Source of the DNA: an uncultured Christensenella sp.
GTDB lineage: Bacteria; Bacillota; Clostridia; Christensenellales; Pumilibacteraceae
Assembly (NCBI GenBank): GCA_910577945.1
Contig: CAJTNI010000001.1
Location: 1 to 59,237, forward strand
DNA length: 59,237 nt
Direction of reading: 5' to 3'
The notes beneath the pieces were generated by a model that saw nothing but the letters and a program-made list of their open reading frames with translations, had not been told where the DNA came from and made no database searches. Position numbers and translations under genes: made by a program. Positions within the stretch are counted from its first letter, which is position 1. Every line of letters begins with the position of its first letter. Below are positions 23,750 through 31,694 of the stretch, one piece after another.

Positions 23750-24231
23750 CGGGTAAAATTTTGATAGTGGCGTTGTGCGCCGCCGTCGGAACGTTTGTGG
23801 GGTTTGCGGTGCTGTGCTCGTACCGCCGAAACCTCGAATATTTGGACGGCGTGTGCGGGCTTATAAGCGAGCTTAAACGCAATATGGCGTACCGCCGCGA
23901 CGCCGCGGCGAGCGTGCTGGCAAGCTACGACACGAAAAACGCGCACCTGAAAAAGAACATAGGCGAGTATATGGCGTTCGTCGGGGCTAAGGACGGCAAG
24001 CTCGATATAAGCCGCGGCTTTTTGCCGCCGCGCACACACAGCGGCGTTTGCGAGCTGTTTGCGTCGCTCGGCGGCGCGGACGGCGGCGCGCAGCAGCGCG
24101 AGCTGGAAGCGTTCGGCGCTACGTTCGAGGAGCTGCGGGCAAAGGCGGCGCAAAAATCGGCTAAGTACGGAGCGCTGGCGGTCAAGCTCGGATTTTTGTT
24201 CGGGCTGGGCGTTGGCATATTGACGTTATAG
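23746..24231 (+). CDS. spoIIIAB: Stage III sporulation protein AB
   Basis: A membrane component of the SpoIIIA complex, distantly related to type II secretion GspF. It has 161 residues, with one N-terminal span (KILIVALCAAVGTFVGFAVL) and one C-terminal span (LGFLFGLGVGILTL), and the conserved LDGVCGLISELKRNMAYR on the first cytoplasmic helix. The start overlaps the spoIIIAA stop by four bases (ATGA). Confidence 0.9.
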   Translation: MTGKILIVALCAAVGTFVGFAVLCSYRRNLEYLDGVCGLISELKRNMAYRRDAAASVLASYDTKNAHLKKNIGEYMAFVGAKDGKLDISRGFLPPRTHSGVCELFASLGGADGGAQQRELEAFGATFEELRAKAAQKSAKYGALAVKLGFLFGLGVGILTL

Positions 24232-24238
24232 GTGGCGT

Positions 24239-24436
24239 ATGGACATAAACATAATATTCAAGATAGCCGCGGTCGGGCTGATAACGGCGATAATCAATCA
24301 GATACTCAAAAAAGCGGATAAGGACGAAATCGCCACGCTCGTTACGCTTGCGGGGCTTGTTATAGTGCTTATAATGATTATCAATATGATTGGACAGCTA
24401 TTCGACGCGCTCAAAACGGTGTTCGGTCTGTACTAA
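24239..24436 (+). CDS. spoIIIAC: Stage III sporulation protein AC
   Basis: A 65-residue membrane protein with two spans (FKIAAVGLITAIINQIL and LVTLAGLVIVLIMIINMIG), and between them LKKADKDEIATL, characteristic of SpoIIIAC. It is thought to be part of the membrane platform of the SpoIIIA channel. The next gene follows its stop without a gap. Confidence 0.93.
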   Translation: MDINIIFKIAAVGLITAIINQILKKADKDEIATLVTLAGLVIVLIMIINMIGQLFDALKTVFGLY

Positions 24437-24823
24437 ATGGAAATCTTCAAGATAGCGGCGATAGCGCTCGTTACCGCGTTTTGCGTAATGATTTTGCGCG
24501 ATATAAAAAGCGACCTGGCGATGCTGGTCGCTTTTGCGGGCGGCATAATCGTGTTGCTGTCTGTCATAGATTATTTTTCGGATATCTTTTCGGTGATATC
24601 GTCGATAGCCGCACGCGCGGGGCTTGCCACGTCGGTAGTGACGTTGCTTTTCAAGATTTTGGCGGTGGGGTATATTTCCGAATTTTCCGCGTCTTTAATC
24701 GAGGACGCAGGGCTCGGCTCGCTGGCGGACAAGGTCACGCTGGCGGGCAAGCTGATTATAGTGGCGAGCGCGCTGCCCGTAATCGTCGAGCTGTTCGAAT
24801 ACATAGCGGGAGCGCTGTCATGA
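24437..24823 (+). CDS. spoIIIAD: Stage III sporulation protein AD
   Basis: A 128-residue polytopic membrane protein related to SpoIIIAC in its first half (EIFKIAAIALVTAFCVMILRD), then LLFKILAVGYISEFSASLIEDAGLG, a well-conserved SpoIIIAD segment. It directly abuts spoIIIAC and overlaps spoIIIAE by four bases. Confidence 0.92.
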   Translation: MEIFKIAAIALVTAFCVMILRDIKSDLAMLVAFAGGIIVLLSVIDYFSDIFSVISSIAARAGLATSVVTLLFKILAVGYISEFSASLIEDAGLGSLADKVTLAGKLIIVASALPVIVELFEYIAGALS

Positions 24824-26091
24824 AAAAGCTGTTGTTGCTTTATATACTATTCGCGCTTTTCGCACTGAGCGTCGCGCTATGCGTTATTACGGCGCGGCAT
24901 ACGTATTCGTCGAACGGCGTAAAGCCGACGGGCGAAATACTGTCGCGCGCGTTTGCCGACGCCAAAAACGACAATGCCGACGGCGACGGTGCGGACAAGG
25001 ACGCGGATATCGACGACAGCGTGGACGAGCTGTTGAAGCATTTGAATCTCGGCGACGTGCAGGGCATTGTCGATTTGCTCAACGCCGACCAGCTCGCCGT
25101 GTTCGGGTTCGGCGATATATACAAGCGCGTGCAGGCTGTGGCGAGCGGCGAGTTCAAGAGCGATTTTTCGGGCGTGCTGTCGTACGTGTTCGCGCTGTTC
25201 GGCGCGGACGTGTTCGAGTTTTTGCCGATGCTGCTCGCGGTGCTTTCCATTACGCTTGCGTACAATCTTATAAACTCGGTCAAGGGCAAGTACGCGTCCG
25301 AGTCGATAGAGCGCGTCGTATATTTCGCTACGGGCGCGATTGCCATATCGCTCGTGGTCGGATATTTTTCGTCGGTGCTGGCGCATGCTGTGCGATATAT
25401 CGTGTCGTTGAAAACGCAAATAAACGCCGTAGCGCCCGTCCTGCTCACGCTTATGACTGCGGCGGGCGCAACCTCCTCGGCGGTCGCTTACACGCCTACA
25501 ATCGCGCTTCTGGACGGCGGAATGACCAATATAGTCACGTATATCGCGTTCCCCGCGCTTTTGATGGCTTTGGTTTTCGACGTAATCGGCTCGATTGCGA
25601 CTGCGATAAAGCTTGGCAAAACCGCCGACTTTTTCCGTTCGGCATGCAAGTGGTTGCTGGGCACGGCGTTCTTTTTGTTTATCGCCGTGATAGGCGTGAC
25701 GGGCATAACCGCGTCGGTGCGGGACGGCATAACGGTGCGCGCCGCGCGCTTTGCCGTGTCTAAGTACGTGCCCGTGATAGGCGGGTATTTGTCGCAGGGG
25801 TTCGACTTTATCATGGCGGGAAACGTGCTTATTAAAAACGCTTTGGGGTCGAGCGCGGTATTGCTTGTTATCTTGCTGGTTGCGCCTATTATTTCCAAGC
25901 TCGTCATATTCACGCTCACTCTGAATCTGACGGCGGCGATTGCCGAGCCGCTCGGCGGCGAGCGGTTTTGCGGCATTCTCTCGTCGGTGTCCAAGTCGTC
26001 GTCGATGATATCGACGGTGGTTATCGCCATGACGTTCTTGTATATAATGTTTTTGTCCATGATTATTTGCACGGGGAATATAGGGCTATGA
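24820..26091 (+). CDS. spoIIIAE: Stage III sporulation protein AE
   Basis: A large multi-span membrane protein (423 residues) with an N-terminal signal-like segment, a charged loop rich in Asp, and then about eight hydrophobic segments. Family signatures seen include APVLLTLMTAAGATSSA and AEPLGGERFCGILSS. It is an essential component of the SpoIIIA complex. The ATG at 24820 overlaps the spoIIIAD stop; an open frame further upstream is an artefact of GC bias. It overlaps spoIIIAF by four bases. Confidence 0.93.
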   Translation: MKKLLLLYILFALFALSVALCVITARHTYSSNGVKPTGEILSRAFADAKNDNADGDGADKDADIDDSVDELLKHLNLGDVQGIVDLLNADQLAVFGFGDIYKRVQAVASGEFKSDFSGVLSYVFALFGADVFEFLPMLLAVLSITLAYNLINSVKGKYASESIERVVYFATGAIAISLVVGYFSSVLAHAVRYIVSLKTQINAVAPVLLTLMTAAGATSSAVAYTPTIALLDGGMTNIVTYIAFPALLMALVFDVIGSIATAIKLGKTADFFRSACKWLLGTAFFLFIAVIGVTGITASVRDGITVRAARFAVSKYVPVIGGYLSQGFDFIMAGNVLIKNALGSSAVLLVILLVAPIISKLVIFTLTLNLTAAIAEPLGGERFCGILSSVSKSSSMISTVVIAMTFLYIMFLSMIICTGNIGL

Positions 26092-26558
26092 GCGCGTTTG
26101 CGGCATGGGGGCTAACGGTATTGGGGCTCGCGATAGTGACGACGGTTGCGGAAATGCTTTTGCCGCAGGGCAAGACGCGTAAGGTCATTCGCTCGGTGTT
26201 CGCGACGGTGGCGGTGCTGGTTATAATTACGCCCATTCCAAAGCTGCTCAAATCGGGCGTGGATTTCGATTTCGATTACGAGAATATCGAAACCGACGAT
26301 AAATATATGGAATACATATCGGGCATAAAGCGCGATTTGGTGCTCGATACGGCGTATAAATATCTCAAAGAAAAGGGGCTCGAAGGCGTGTGCAAGCTCG
26401 ACGTGCAGCTCGACGGTTGGAGCGTAAAATCCGTTACCGTCGAATTTTTGAAAACGGGTATTACGGAAAACGGCGCGCATATAAATAAAAGTGAAATCAT
26501 CGGGCTGATAGCGGACTATTTCGGCATCGGCGAGGAGGCGGTTATGACTTATGGGTAA
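26088..26558 (+). CDS. spoIIIAF: Stage III sporulation protein AF
   Basis: 156 residues: two N-terminal membrane spans (WGLTVLGLAIVTTVAEMLLP and VFATVAVLVIITPI) separated by QGKTRKVIR, then a soluble domain of a ring-building type. It overlaps spoIIIAE by four bases (ATGA) and spoIIIAG by eight. Confidence 0.88.
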   Translation: MSAFAAWGLTVLGLAIVTTVAEMLLPQGKTRKVIRSVFATVAVLVIITPIPKLLKSGVDFDFDYENIETDDKYMEYISGIKRDLVLDTAYKYLKEKGLEGVCKLDVQLDGWSVKSVTVEFLKTGITENGAHINKSEIIGLIADYFGIGEEAVMTYG

Positions 26559-26979
26559 GGCGTCGGACTTTGTAGCCAGATTGAAAAGCGTAAGGCATAT
26601 CGAGCTTATCGCGGGCGGGCTGCTGCTCGTCGCGGTGCTGGCGGTGTATTTTTCGTGCGCGTCGTGCGCAAGCGACAAGAGCGAAAAAACGTCGACAGTG
26701 CCGTCGGGCGCGGACTACTGCACGTCCATGCAAATTCAACTCGAAAGCGTCGTTTCACAAATCTCGGGCGTGGGCGACGCGTCGGTTGTAATAAATTGGG
26801 ACAAGAGCACGTCCAACTCGTTTGCGAGCACTCAGACCGAAAATCCCAAGGCCACCGGCGTGATAGTCGTTTGCGACGGCGGCGACAGTACGAAAGTTAA
26901 GCTCGACGTAATCTATGCGGTGTCAACGCTGTTGGATTTGTCGATTGAAAAAATAATAGTCTATCCAAAATCAAATTAA
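26551..26979 (+). CDS. spoIIIAG: Stage III sporulation protein AG
   Basis: 142 residues with one span (ELIAGGLLLVAVLAVYF) and an extracytoplasmic ring-building domain (LESVVSQISGVGDASVVINW ... VYAVSTLLDLS-type ending). SpoIIIAG forms a large ring in the intermembrane space. The span ends in CASCAS, an unusual pair of cysteines. It is shorter than the ~229-residue Bacillus protein but typical of compact clostridial homologs. Confidence 0.88.
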   Translation: MGKASDFVARLKSVRHIELIAGGLLLVAVLAVYFSCASCASDKSEKTSTVPSGADYCTSMQIQLESVVSQISGVGDASVVINWDKSTSNSFASTQTENPKATGVIVVCDGGDSTKVKLDVIYAVSTLLDLSIEKIIVYPKSN

Positions 26980-26989
26980 AGGAGGCAAC

Positions 26990-27469
26990 ATGAGTAAAAA
27001 GAAAAAAATAATCGTTCTTGTGAGTATGGTGGCGCTGTTGGTGCTTACGGGGTGCTTGAACTATTTCCTTAACCGTCCCGATTCGGGCACGACGAGCGCG
27101 GACAACAATCAGTCGTACAGCGACTACTTCGCCGCGTCGCATGCCGACAGAACGGCGTCGCGCACCGAAACGGTTATGTACTACGAGGCGATTATAAGCA
27201 GCGAATCGTCGTCCGCCGAGGCGAAGGCGAAAGCCGAATCGGAGCTCGCCGCGCTCGTCGCGAGCATGGACACCGAGCAGCGTTTGGAATCGCTTATCAA
27301 GGCGCTCGGCTTTGACGACTGTCTCGTGACCGTGGGCACGGAAAACATCAACGTCATCTTGAAATCCGACCCGCTGACCGACCAAGAGGTCGCGCAGGTG
27401 CTGGACGTAATCTTGACCGAAACCAAGAAAGAGGCGGGGAACGTAAGAATCAAGCCCATCGACGCATAA
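26990..27469 (+). CDS. spoIIIAH: Stage III sporulation protein AH
   Basis: 159 residues, with a lysine-rich N-terminus, one hydrophobic segment and the ring-building domain that partners forespore SpoIIQ across the septum. The conserved clostridial segment before the domain (VLTG-LNY-LN) reads VLTGCLNYFLN here, which creates a possible lipobox with cysteine 22. SD is AAAGGAGGCAAC. It is the last gene of the operon and is followed by a terminator. Confidence 0.92.
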   Translation: MSKKKKIIVLVSMVALLVLTGCLNYFLNRPDSGTTSADNNQSYSDYFAASHADRTASRTETVMYYEAIISSESSSAEAKAKAESELAALVASMDTEQRLESLIKALGFDDCLVTVGTENINVILKSDPLTDQEVAQVLDVILTETKKEAGNVRIKPIDA

Positions 27470-27490
27470 TCGGCGAATAATAGGCGAATT

Positions 27491-27519
27491 AAAGCGGGTG
27501 CGAAAAGCGCCCGCTTTTT
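27491..27519 (+). terminator. Intrinsic terminator after spoIIIAH
   Basis: AAAGCGGGTGC pairs with GCGCCCGCTTT (one U-G pair) around GAAAA, followed by T to 27519. Confidence 0.9.
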
Positions 27520-27555
27520 GCGTGCCGCAAGCTTTAAAATTATGCGCAAAAAGAA

Positions 27556-27584
27556 TTGTAATTCGCGAAGCAATGTGATATAAT
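27556..27584 (+). promoter_or_regulatory. Promoter of the asp23-nusB-folD operon
   Basis: TTGTAA (27556-27561), 17-base spacer, TATAAT (27579-27584) with the TGA extension. The leader before the first gene is about 75 bases. Confidence 0.78.
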
Positions 27585-27667
27585 ACGGATAAATATTAAA
27601 GGCGGAATTTTCGCGCGTCGCGTAATTACGTGGCAAGCGCGCCGTCGCAAGCAAACGGGAGCTGTAC

Positions 27668-27979
27668 ATGAGTGCAAAGCGCAACAATTTATTTTCGAGC
27701 GGCGTTACCTACGGGCATAACGTTTTGCGTTCGATAATACGTTTGGCTGCGCAGGAAATCAGCGGCGTGGAATCCGTTTGCGGCAGGGGCGTCAGGTGCT
27801 ATATCATGGGCGACAGCATCGACGCGGACGTGTATATCGAGGTAAACAGCGAAGTCAGCTGCTCGGACATAGCGTATAAGGTACAGGACAACGTCAAGAA
27901 AACGGTGGAATCTATGACGGATTACAAAATGGGCGTTATTAACGTGAACATAATTTCCGTCAAGTTTACCAAGCACTAG
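27668..27979 (+). CDS. Asp23/Gls24 family envelope stress protein (YqhY-like)
   Basis: 103 residues of the Asp23 (DUF322) fold, with GVTYGHNVLRSIIRLAAQEISGV, VDVYIEVN-type and MGVINVNIISVKF. The position before nusB matches yqhY of Bacillus subtilis, which is linked to acetyl-CoA carboxylase and fatty acid regulation. Here no accB/accC gene lies upstream. A second member of the family is at 40423. SD is CGGGAGCTGTAC. Confidence 0.88.
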   Translation: MSAKRNNLFSSGVTYGHNVLRSIIRLAAQEISGVESVCGRGVRCYIMGDSIDADVYIEVNSEVSCSDIAYKVQDNVKKTVESMTDYKMGVINVNIISVKFTKH

Positions 27980-27988
27980 GAGAAAATT

Positions 27989-28387
27989 ATGAAACGTCGC
28001 GATGCGCGTGAGATTGCGTTTCGATTGACATACGAAATGGTTATGACGGGCGAGTTCAACGCCGATACCAAGGCGGATTTGACGCGCGATGCCGACGCCG
28101 ATTCGCGCGCTTATATCGACGCGATAACCGACGGAATAGCCGCACACGGCGACGAGCTGAAAGCGATTATCGCCAAGTACGCCATAGATTACGAGTTCGA
28201 CCGCATTTATAAAACCGACCTCGCATTGTTGTATTTGGCGTGCTACGAAATCAAATACACGGACACGCCGCACGCCGTTATCGTCAACGAGGCTATCGAG
28301 CTGGCAAAGGCGTATTCGGACGTTCAGAGCTATTCGTTCGTCAACGGCGTGTTGGCGTCCGTTATCAAGGAAATAAAAGCCGAGTAG
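27989..28387 (+). CDS. nusB: Transcription antitermination factor NusB
   Basis: NusB binds boxA RNA with S10 in rRNA antitermination. It has 132 residues, with the N-terminal RRDAREIAFRLTYE and the C-terminal PHAVIVNEAIELAKAYSD and SFVNGVL typical of the family. An AGGAGAAAATT ribosome site precedes it. Confidence 0.95.
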   Translation: MKRRDAREIAFRLTYEMVMTGEFNADTKADLTRDADADSRAYIDAITDGIAAHGDELKAIIAKYAIDYEFDRIYKTDLALLYLACYEIKYTDTPHAVIVNEAIELAKAYSDVQSYSFVNGVLASVIKEIKAE

Positions 28388-28436
28388 TCGCGTTCTACGG
28401 CTTTATCTATCGGCTTGTCGAAAAGGTAGGTGTATT

Positions 28437-29291
28437 ATGGGTATCGTTATAGACGGCAAAGCTCTTTCGGCAAGGGTAAAGGACGAGGTAAAGGCGCGCG
28501 CGGCGGAGTTCGAGCGCGAGCGCGGGCGCAAGGTCGGGCTGGCGGTTGTCAAGGTCGGCGACGACCCCGCGTCGGCTATATACGTGCGCAACAAGATACG
28601 CGCGTGCGAGGCGTGCGGCATTCTTTCTTTTTCTTATTGCTTCGACGGCGGGGAAAAGCAAAGCGCCGTTATCGAGCTTATCGACGCGCTCAATGCGGAT
28701 AAACGAGTGGACGGCATACTCGTACAACTGCCGCTTCCCAAGCATATCGACGAAAAGGCGGTGTTGGCGCGCATTTCGCCCGCTAAGGACGCGGACGGGT
28801 TTCACACCGTTAACGCGGGCAATCTGTTTTTGGGCGGCGACGCGACGGGGCATATCGCTTGCACGCCGCGCGGAATAATCGAGCTTATAAAATCGACGGG
28901 CGAGCCTATTTGCGGCAAGCGCGCCGTTGTTGTCGGGCGGTCGAATATAGTCGGTAAGCCCGTGGCGATGCTGCTTTTGCAAAACGACGCTACGGTAACC
29001 GTTTGTCACAGCCGTACGAAGGACTTAAAGGAGATTACGCGCACTGCCGATATTCTCGTTGCCGCCGTCGGCAAAAAGCACATAATAACCGCCGATATGG
29101 TCAAGCGCGGCGCGACGGTAATCGACGTCGGCATGAACCGCGACGACAGCGGGCTGTACGGCGACGTGGATTTCGACGGCGTAAAGGAAATTGCGGGGTA
29201 CATAACGCCCGTGCCCGGCGGCGTAGGTCCTATGACTATCGCCATGCTGCTTGCAAATACGGTCGAGGGCGCGTTTAGCCGCAATGAATAG
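28437..29291 (+). CDS. folD: Bifunctional methylene-THF dehydrogenase/cyclohydrolase
   Basis: FolD interconverts 5,10-methylene- and 10-formyl-tetrahydrofolate. It has 284 residues. Seen are YVRNKIRACEACGI with the catalytic lysine, GILVQLPLPKH, the NADP loop VVGRSNIVGKPVAMLL, and the C-terminal PVPGGVGPMTIAMLL. SD is AAGGTAGGTGTATT. It overlaps xseA by eight bases. Confidence 0.98.
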   Translation: MGIVIDGKALSARVKDEVKARAAEFERERGRKVGLAVVKVGDDPASAIYVRNKIRACEACGILSFSYCFDGGEKQSAVIELIDALNADKRVDGILVQLPLPKHIDEKAVLARISPAKDADGFHTVNAGNLFLGGDATGHIACTPRGIIELIKSTGEPICGKRAVVVGRSNIVGKPVAMLLLQNDATVTVCHSRTKDLKEITRTADILVAAVGKKHIITADMVKRGATVIDVGMNRDDSGLYGDVDFDGVKEIAGYITPVPGGVGPMTIAMLLANTVEGAFSRNE

Positions 29292-30534
29292 AGTAATGAC
29301 CGTAACGCAGCTTGCGTCGTACCTTAAAGGCGTGTTCGACGACGAGGAGCTTTTGCACGACGTTACGCTTTCGGGCGAGGTCGCGGAGGTTTCGTATTCC
29401 GACAGGCACACGTTTTTGACGCTGGCTGAGGGCGATTTTTCGGTGCGGTGCGTGCATTTTTCGGCGCGCGACAAGCTGGAAAAGGGCGAAAAGGTCGCGC
29501 TAAAAGGCAGCGTCAGATTTTACGACAAGCGCGGCGCGGTCTCGTTTTCCTACGTCGAGTTTTATGTGAGCGGCGCGGGCGCAAAGAGCGAAAAGCTCGC
29601 CGCGTTAAAGGAAAAGCTGCGCGGGCTCGGGTATTTCGAAAACCGCCCGCAGCTGCCCGAATACGTTGTCGACGTGGCGGTGATAACAAGCCCCGACGGC
29701 GCGGCGATTCGCGATTTGGTGCATGTGGTTTCGCAAAAGAATGCGTTCGTGCGCATTCGCGTTTTTCCCGTCAAGGTGCAGGGCGACGGCGCGGCGGCGC
29801 AAATGGCGCGCGCGGTGGACAGCCTGCAAAATTGCCGTACGGACGCCATCGTGCTTTGCCGCGGCGGCGGCAGCGACGAGGATTTGGATAGCTTTAACGA
29901 CGAGGCCTTGGCGACGTCCGTCGCAAAGTCGCGCATTCCCGTTATATCGGCGGTAGGGCACGAGGTGGATTTTACGCTTTGCGATTTTTGCGCGGGCACG
30001 CGCGCGGGCACGCCGTCTATCGCGGGCGAAATAATCAATGCGCACGCGAGCGCGCTGGTCGGCGACCTCGGCGCATTGTCCGCGGCGTGCCGTCGGGCTG
30101 TCGAGCGGCGGCTCGTCGAACGGCGGCGGGCGCTCGAAATCGTGTGCGGCGGCTTTTCGCACGCAGTCGACGCTGCGGTCGCCAATAGGATACACGGTAT
30201 CGACGGCGACGTGCGGCGCGGATATTACGCGGTTTGTCGAAAAACCGAGCGGCGCGCCGCGGAGCTCGACGCATTGGTAAAGAGATTGGCGACAGCGGCG
30301 GAAAGCAAGGCGCGCTTGCGTCGTGCGGAATGCGAAAAGCTGCAATCGCTGTTGCGCGCGCTCGACCCGCACCGCATAATCAAGGTCGGGTATGCGGCGG
30401 TGCTCAAAGAGGGCGCGCGCGTCGCGGAAGCGAGCGCGTTGCGCGCGGGAGAACGGATTAAGCTGGTGTTCGCCGACGGCGCGGCGACGGCGATTGTCGA
30501 AAGTATAAACAGCAACGGAGTTGAAAATGGTTAA
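29284..30534 (+). CDS. xseA: Exodeoxyribonuclease VII large subunit
   Basis: The catalytic subunit of ExoVII, which degrades single-stranded DNA to acid-soluble oligonucleotides. It has 416 residues: an N-terminal OB fold (~1-100), then the catalytic domain with ITSPDGAAIRDLVHV, CRGGGSDEDLDSFNDE and SAVGHEVDFTLCDF. Coiled segments follow, and the C-terminus has HRIIKVGYA. The start ATG lies within the folD end, with a second ATG at 29296. It is directly followed by xseB. Confidence 0.95.
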   Translation: MNRVMTVTQLASYLKGVFDDEELLHDVTLSGEVAEVSYSDRHTFLTLAEGDFSVRCVHFSARDKLEKGEKVALKGSVRFYDKRGAVSFSYVEFYVSGAGAKSEKLAALKEKLRGLGYFENRPQLPEYVVDVAVITSPDGAAIRDLVHVVSQKNAFVRIRVFPVKVQGDGAAAQMARAVDSLQNCRTDAIVLCRGGGSDEDLDSFNDEALATSVAKSRIPVISAVGHEVDFTLCDFCAGTRAGTPSIAGEIINAHASALVGDLGALSAACRRAVERRLVERRRALEIVCGGFSHAVDAAVANRIHGIDGDVRRGYYAVCRKTERRAAELDALVKRLATAAESKARLRRAECEKLQSLLRALDPHRIIKVGYAAVLKEGARVAEASALRAGERIKLVFADGAATAIVESINSNGVENG

Positions 30535-30772
30535 AGGCACTGAAAAAACGGCGGACGATTTCGAAAAGAAAATCGACGAGCTGAAAGCGATTGTGGAGCG
30601 CTTGGAGGGCGACGCGTCGCTCGAAGAGAGCATCGCGCTGTTCGAGAGCGGTTTGGAGCTGACAAAGGCGTGCATAGACGACCTCAACCGCACGCAGGCG
30701 CGCATTGCCGAGCTTAAAGGCAAGCTCGATATCATTACGGCGCAAACGGGCTTCGGTGACGGCGATGAATGA
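30527..30772 (+). CDS. xseB: Exodeoxyribonuclease VII small subunit
   Basis: An 81-residue helical protein with the XseB core DDFEKKIDELKAIVERLE and SLEESIALFESGLELTKAC. It binds several copies per XseA. I chose the ATG at 30527 because GGAG lies six bases before it; TTG at 30521 is in frame. It overlaps xseA by eight bases and ispA by eight. Confidence 0.94.
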   Translation: MVKGTEKTADDFEKKIDELKAIVERLEGDASLEESIALFESGLELTKACIDDLNRTQARIAELKGKLDIITAQTGFGDGDE

Positions 30773-31688
30773 CGCTTTGAGCACGCGACTGTCGGAATGG
30801 ACGGAGCAAATAGATTCGAGGCTGAAAGAGCTTGTCGAAAAATCAATATATCCCGACGAGTTTAAGGAAATACTTAATTACGCGCTGTTCCCCGGCGGCA
30901 AGCGGTTGAGACCGATATTGCTGTTGGAGTGGCACAGCCTTTTTGCGCCGCCGGACGACGAGGCGATTACTTATGCGTGCGGCTTGGAGCTTGTGCATTC
31001 GTACTCGTTGGTGCACGACGATATGCCGTGCATGGACGACGACGACGTGCGGCGCGGAAAGCCTGCGGTGCACAAAAAGTACGGCGAGGCAAAGGCGTTG
31101 CTCGCAGGCGACGCGCTCATGGATTTGGGGTATCGCGCAATGTACAAGCCAACGGCGGACGGACGCACCAGCCCGCTGCTATTGTTTGCGGCGCACTGCG
31201 GCGATTACGGGCTTATACACGGTCAATATTTGGATTTGTTTTGCGATATTAAATCTCCCGACGGCTTGCTCGAAATGTACGAGAAAAAGACGGGCGGGCT
31301 GATTGCCATGGCGTGCATGAGCGGATATGCGCTCGGCAAAAACATGAGCTATGCCGACGGCGACAGGGTGCTCGACAGGCTTTGCGAGAATATTTGGGGC
31401 GGCAAGTCGAACGTTACCGACGGCGACGAAAACAACGTGCTCGGCGGGTTTGTGGCGGCTACCAAGTTCGCGGCGGAGTTCGGGCGCGCCTTCCAATTAT
31501 ACGACGATATTTCGGAGTATATCGCGGGCGAAGGCATTGCGGACACGAGCATTATGAATTTTATGGAGCTGGACGCCGCCAAGCAGTTTCTGAATGTCAA
31601 GCTCAACAATGCGGCGCGCGCGTTGGAGGATATAGACGGAAAGACCGAATATCTTTTGGCGTTGTTGGAAAAATTCGTTATAGCGTGA
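30765..31688 (+). CDS. ispA: Polyprenyl (geranyl/farnesyl) diphosphate synthase
   Basis: A trans-prenyltransferase that makes farnesyl diphosphate, the primer for UppS, from DMAPP/IPP. It has 307 residues, with FPGGKRLRPILLLE, the first Asp-rich motif in LVHDDMPCMDDDD followed by RRGKPAVHKKYGE, and GLIHGQYLDL. The second Asp-rich motif reads DDISE, with Glu in place of the last Asp of DDxxD, and the residues after it diverge from the usual K-DE-K pattern. Being next to xseB and dxs is the standard order, so function is likely kept. Confidence 0.9.
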   Translation: MNDALSTRLSEWTEQIDSRLKELVEKSIYPDEFKEILNYALFPGGKRLRPILLLEWHSLFAPPDDEAITYACGLELVHSYSLVHDDMPCMDDDDVRRGKPAVHKKYGEAKALLAGDALMDLGYRAMYKPTADGRTSPLLLFAAHCGDYGLIHGQYLDLFCDIKSPDGLLEMYEKKTGGLIAMACMSGYALGKNMSYADGDRVLDRLCENIWGGKSNVTDGDENNVLGGFVAATKFAAEFGRAFQLYDDISEYIAGEGIADTSIMNFMELDAAKQFLNVKLNNAARALEDIDGKTEYLLALLEKFVIA

Positions 31689-31694
31689 TAATAT

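Noticed and set aside
24481..24819. Longer N-terminus for spoIIIAE
   Set aside because: It runs entirely through spoIIIAD in another frame; the ATG at 24820 overlapping the spoIIIAD stop is the natural start and begins with a signal-like segment.
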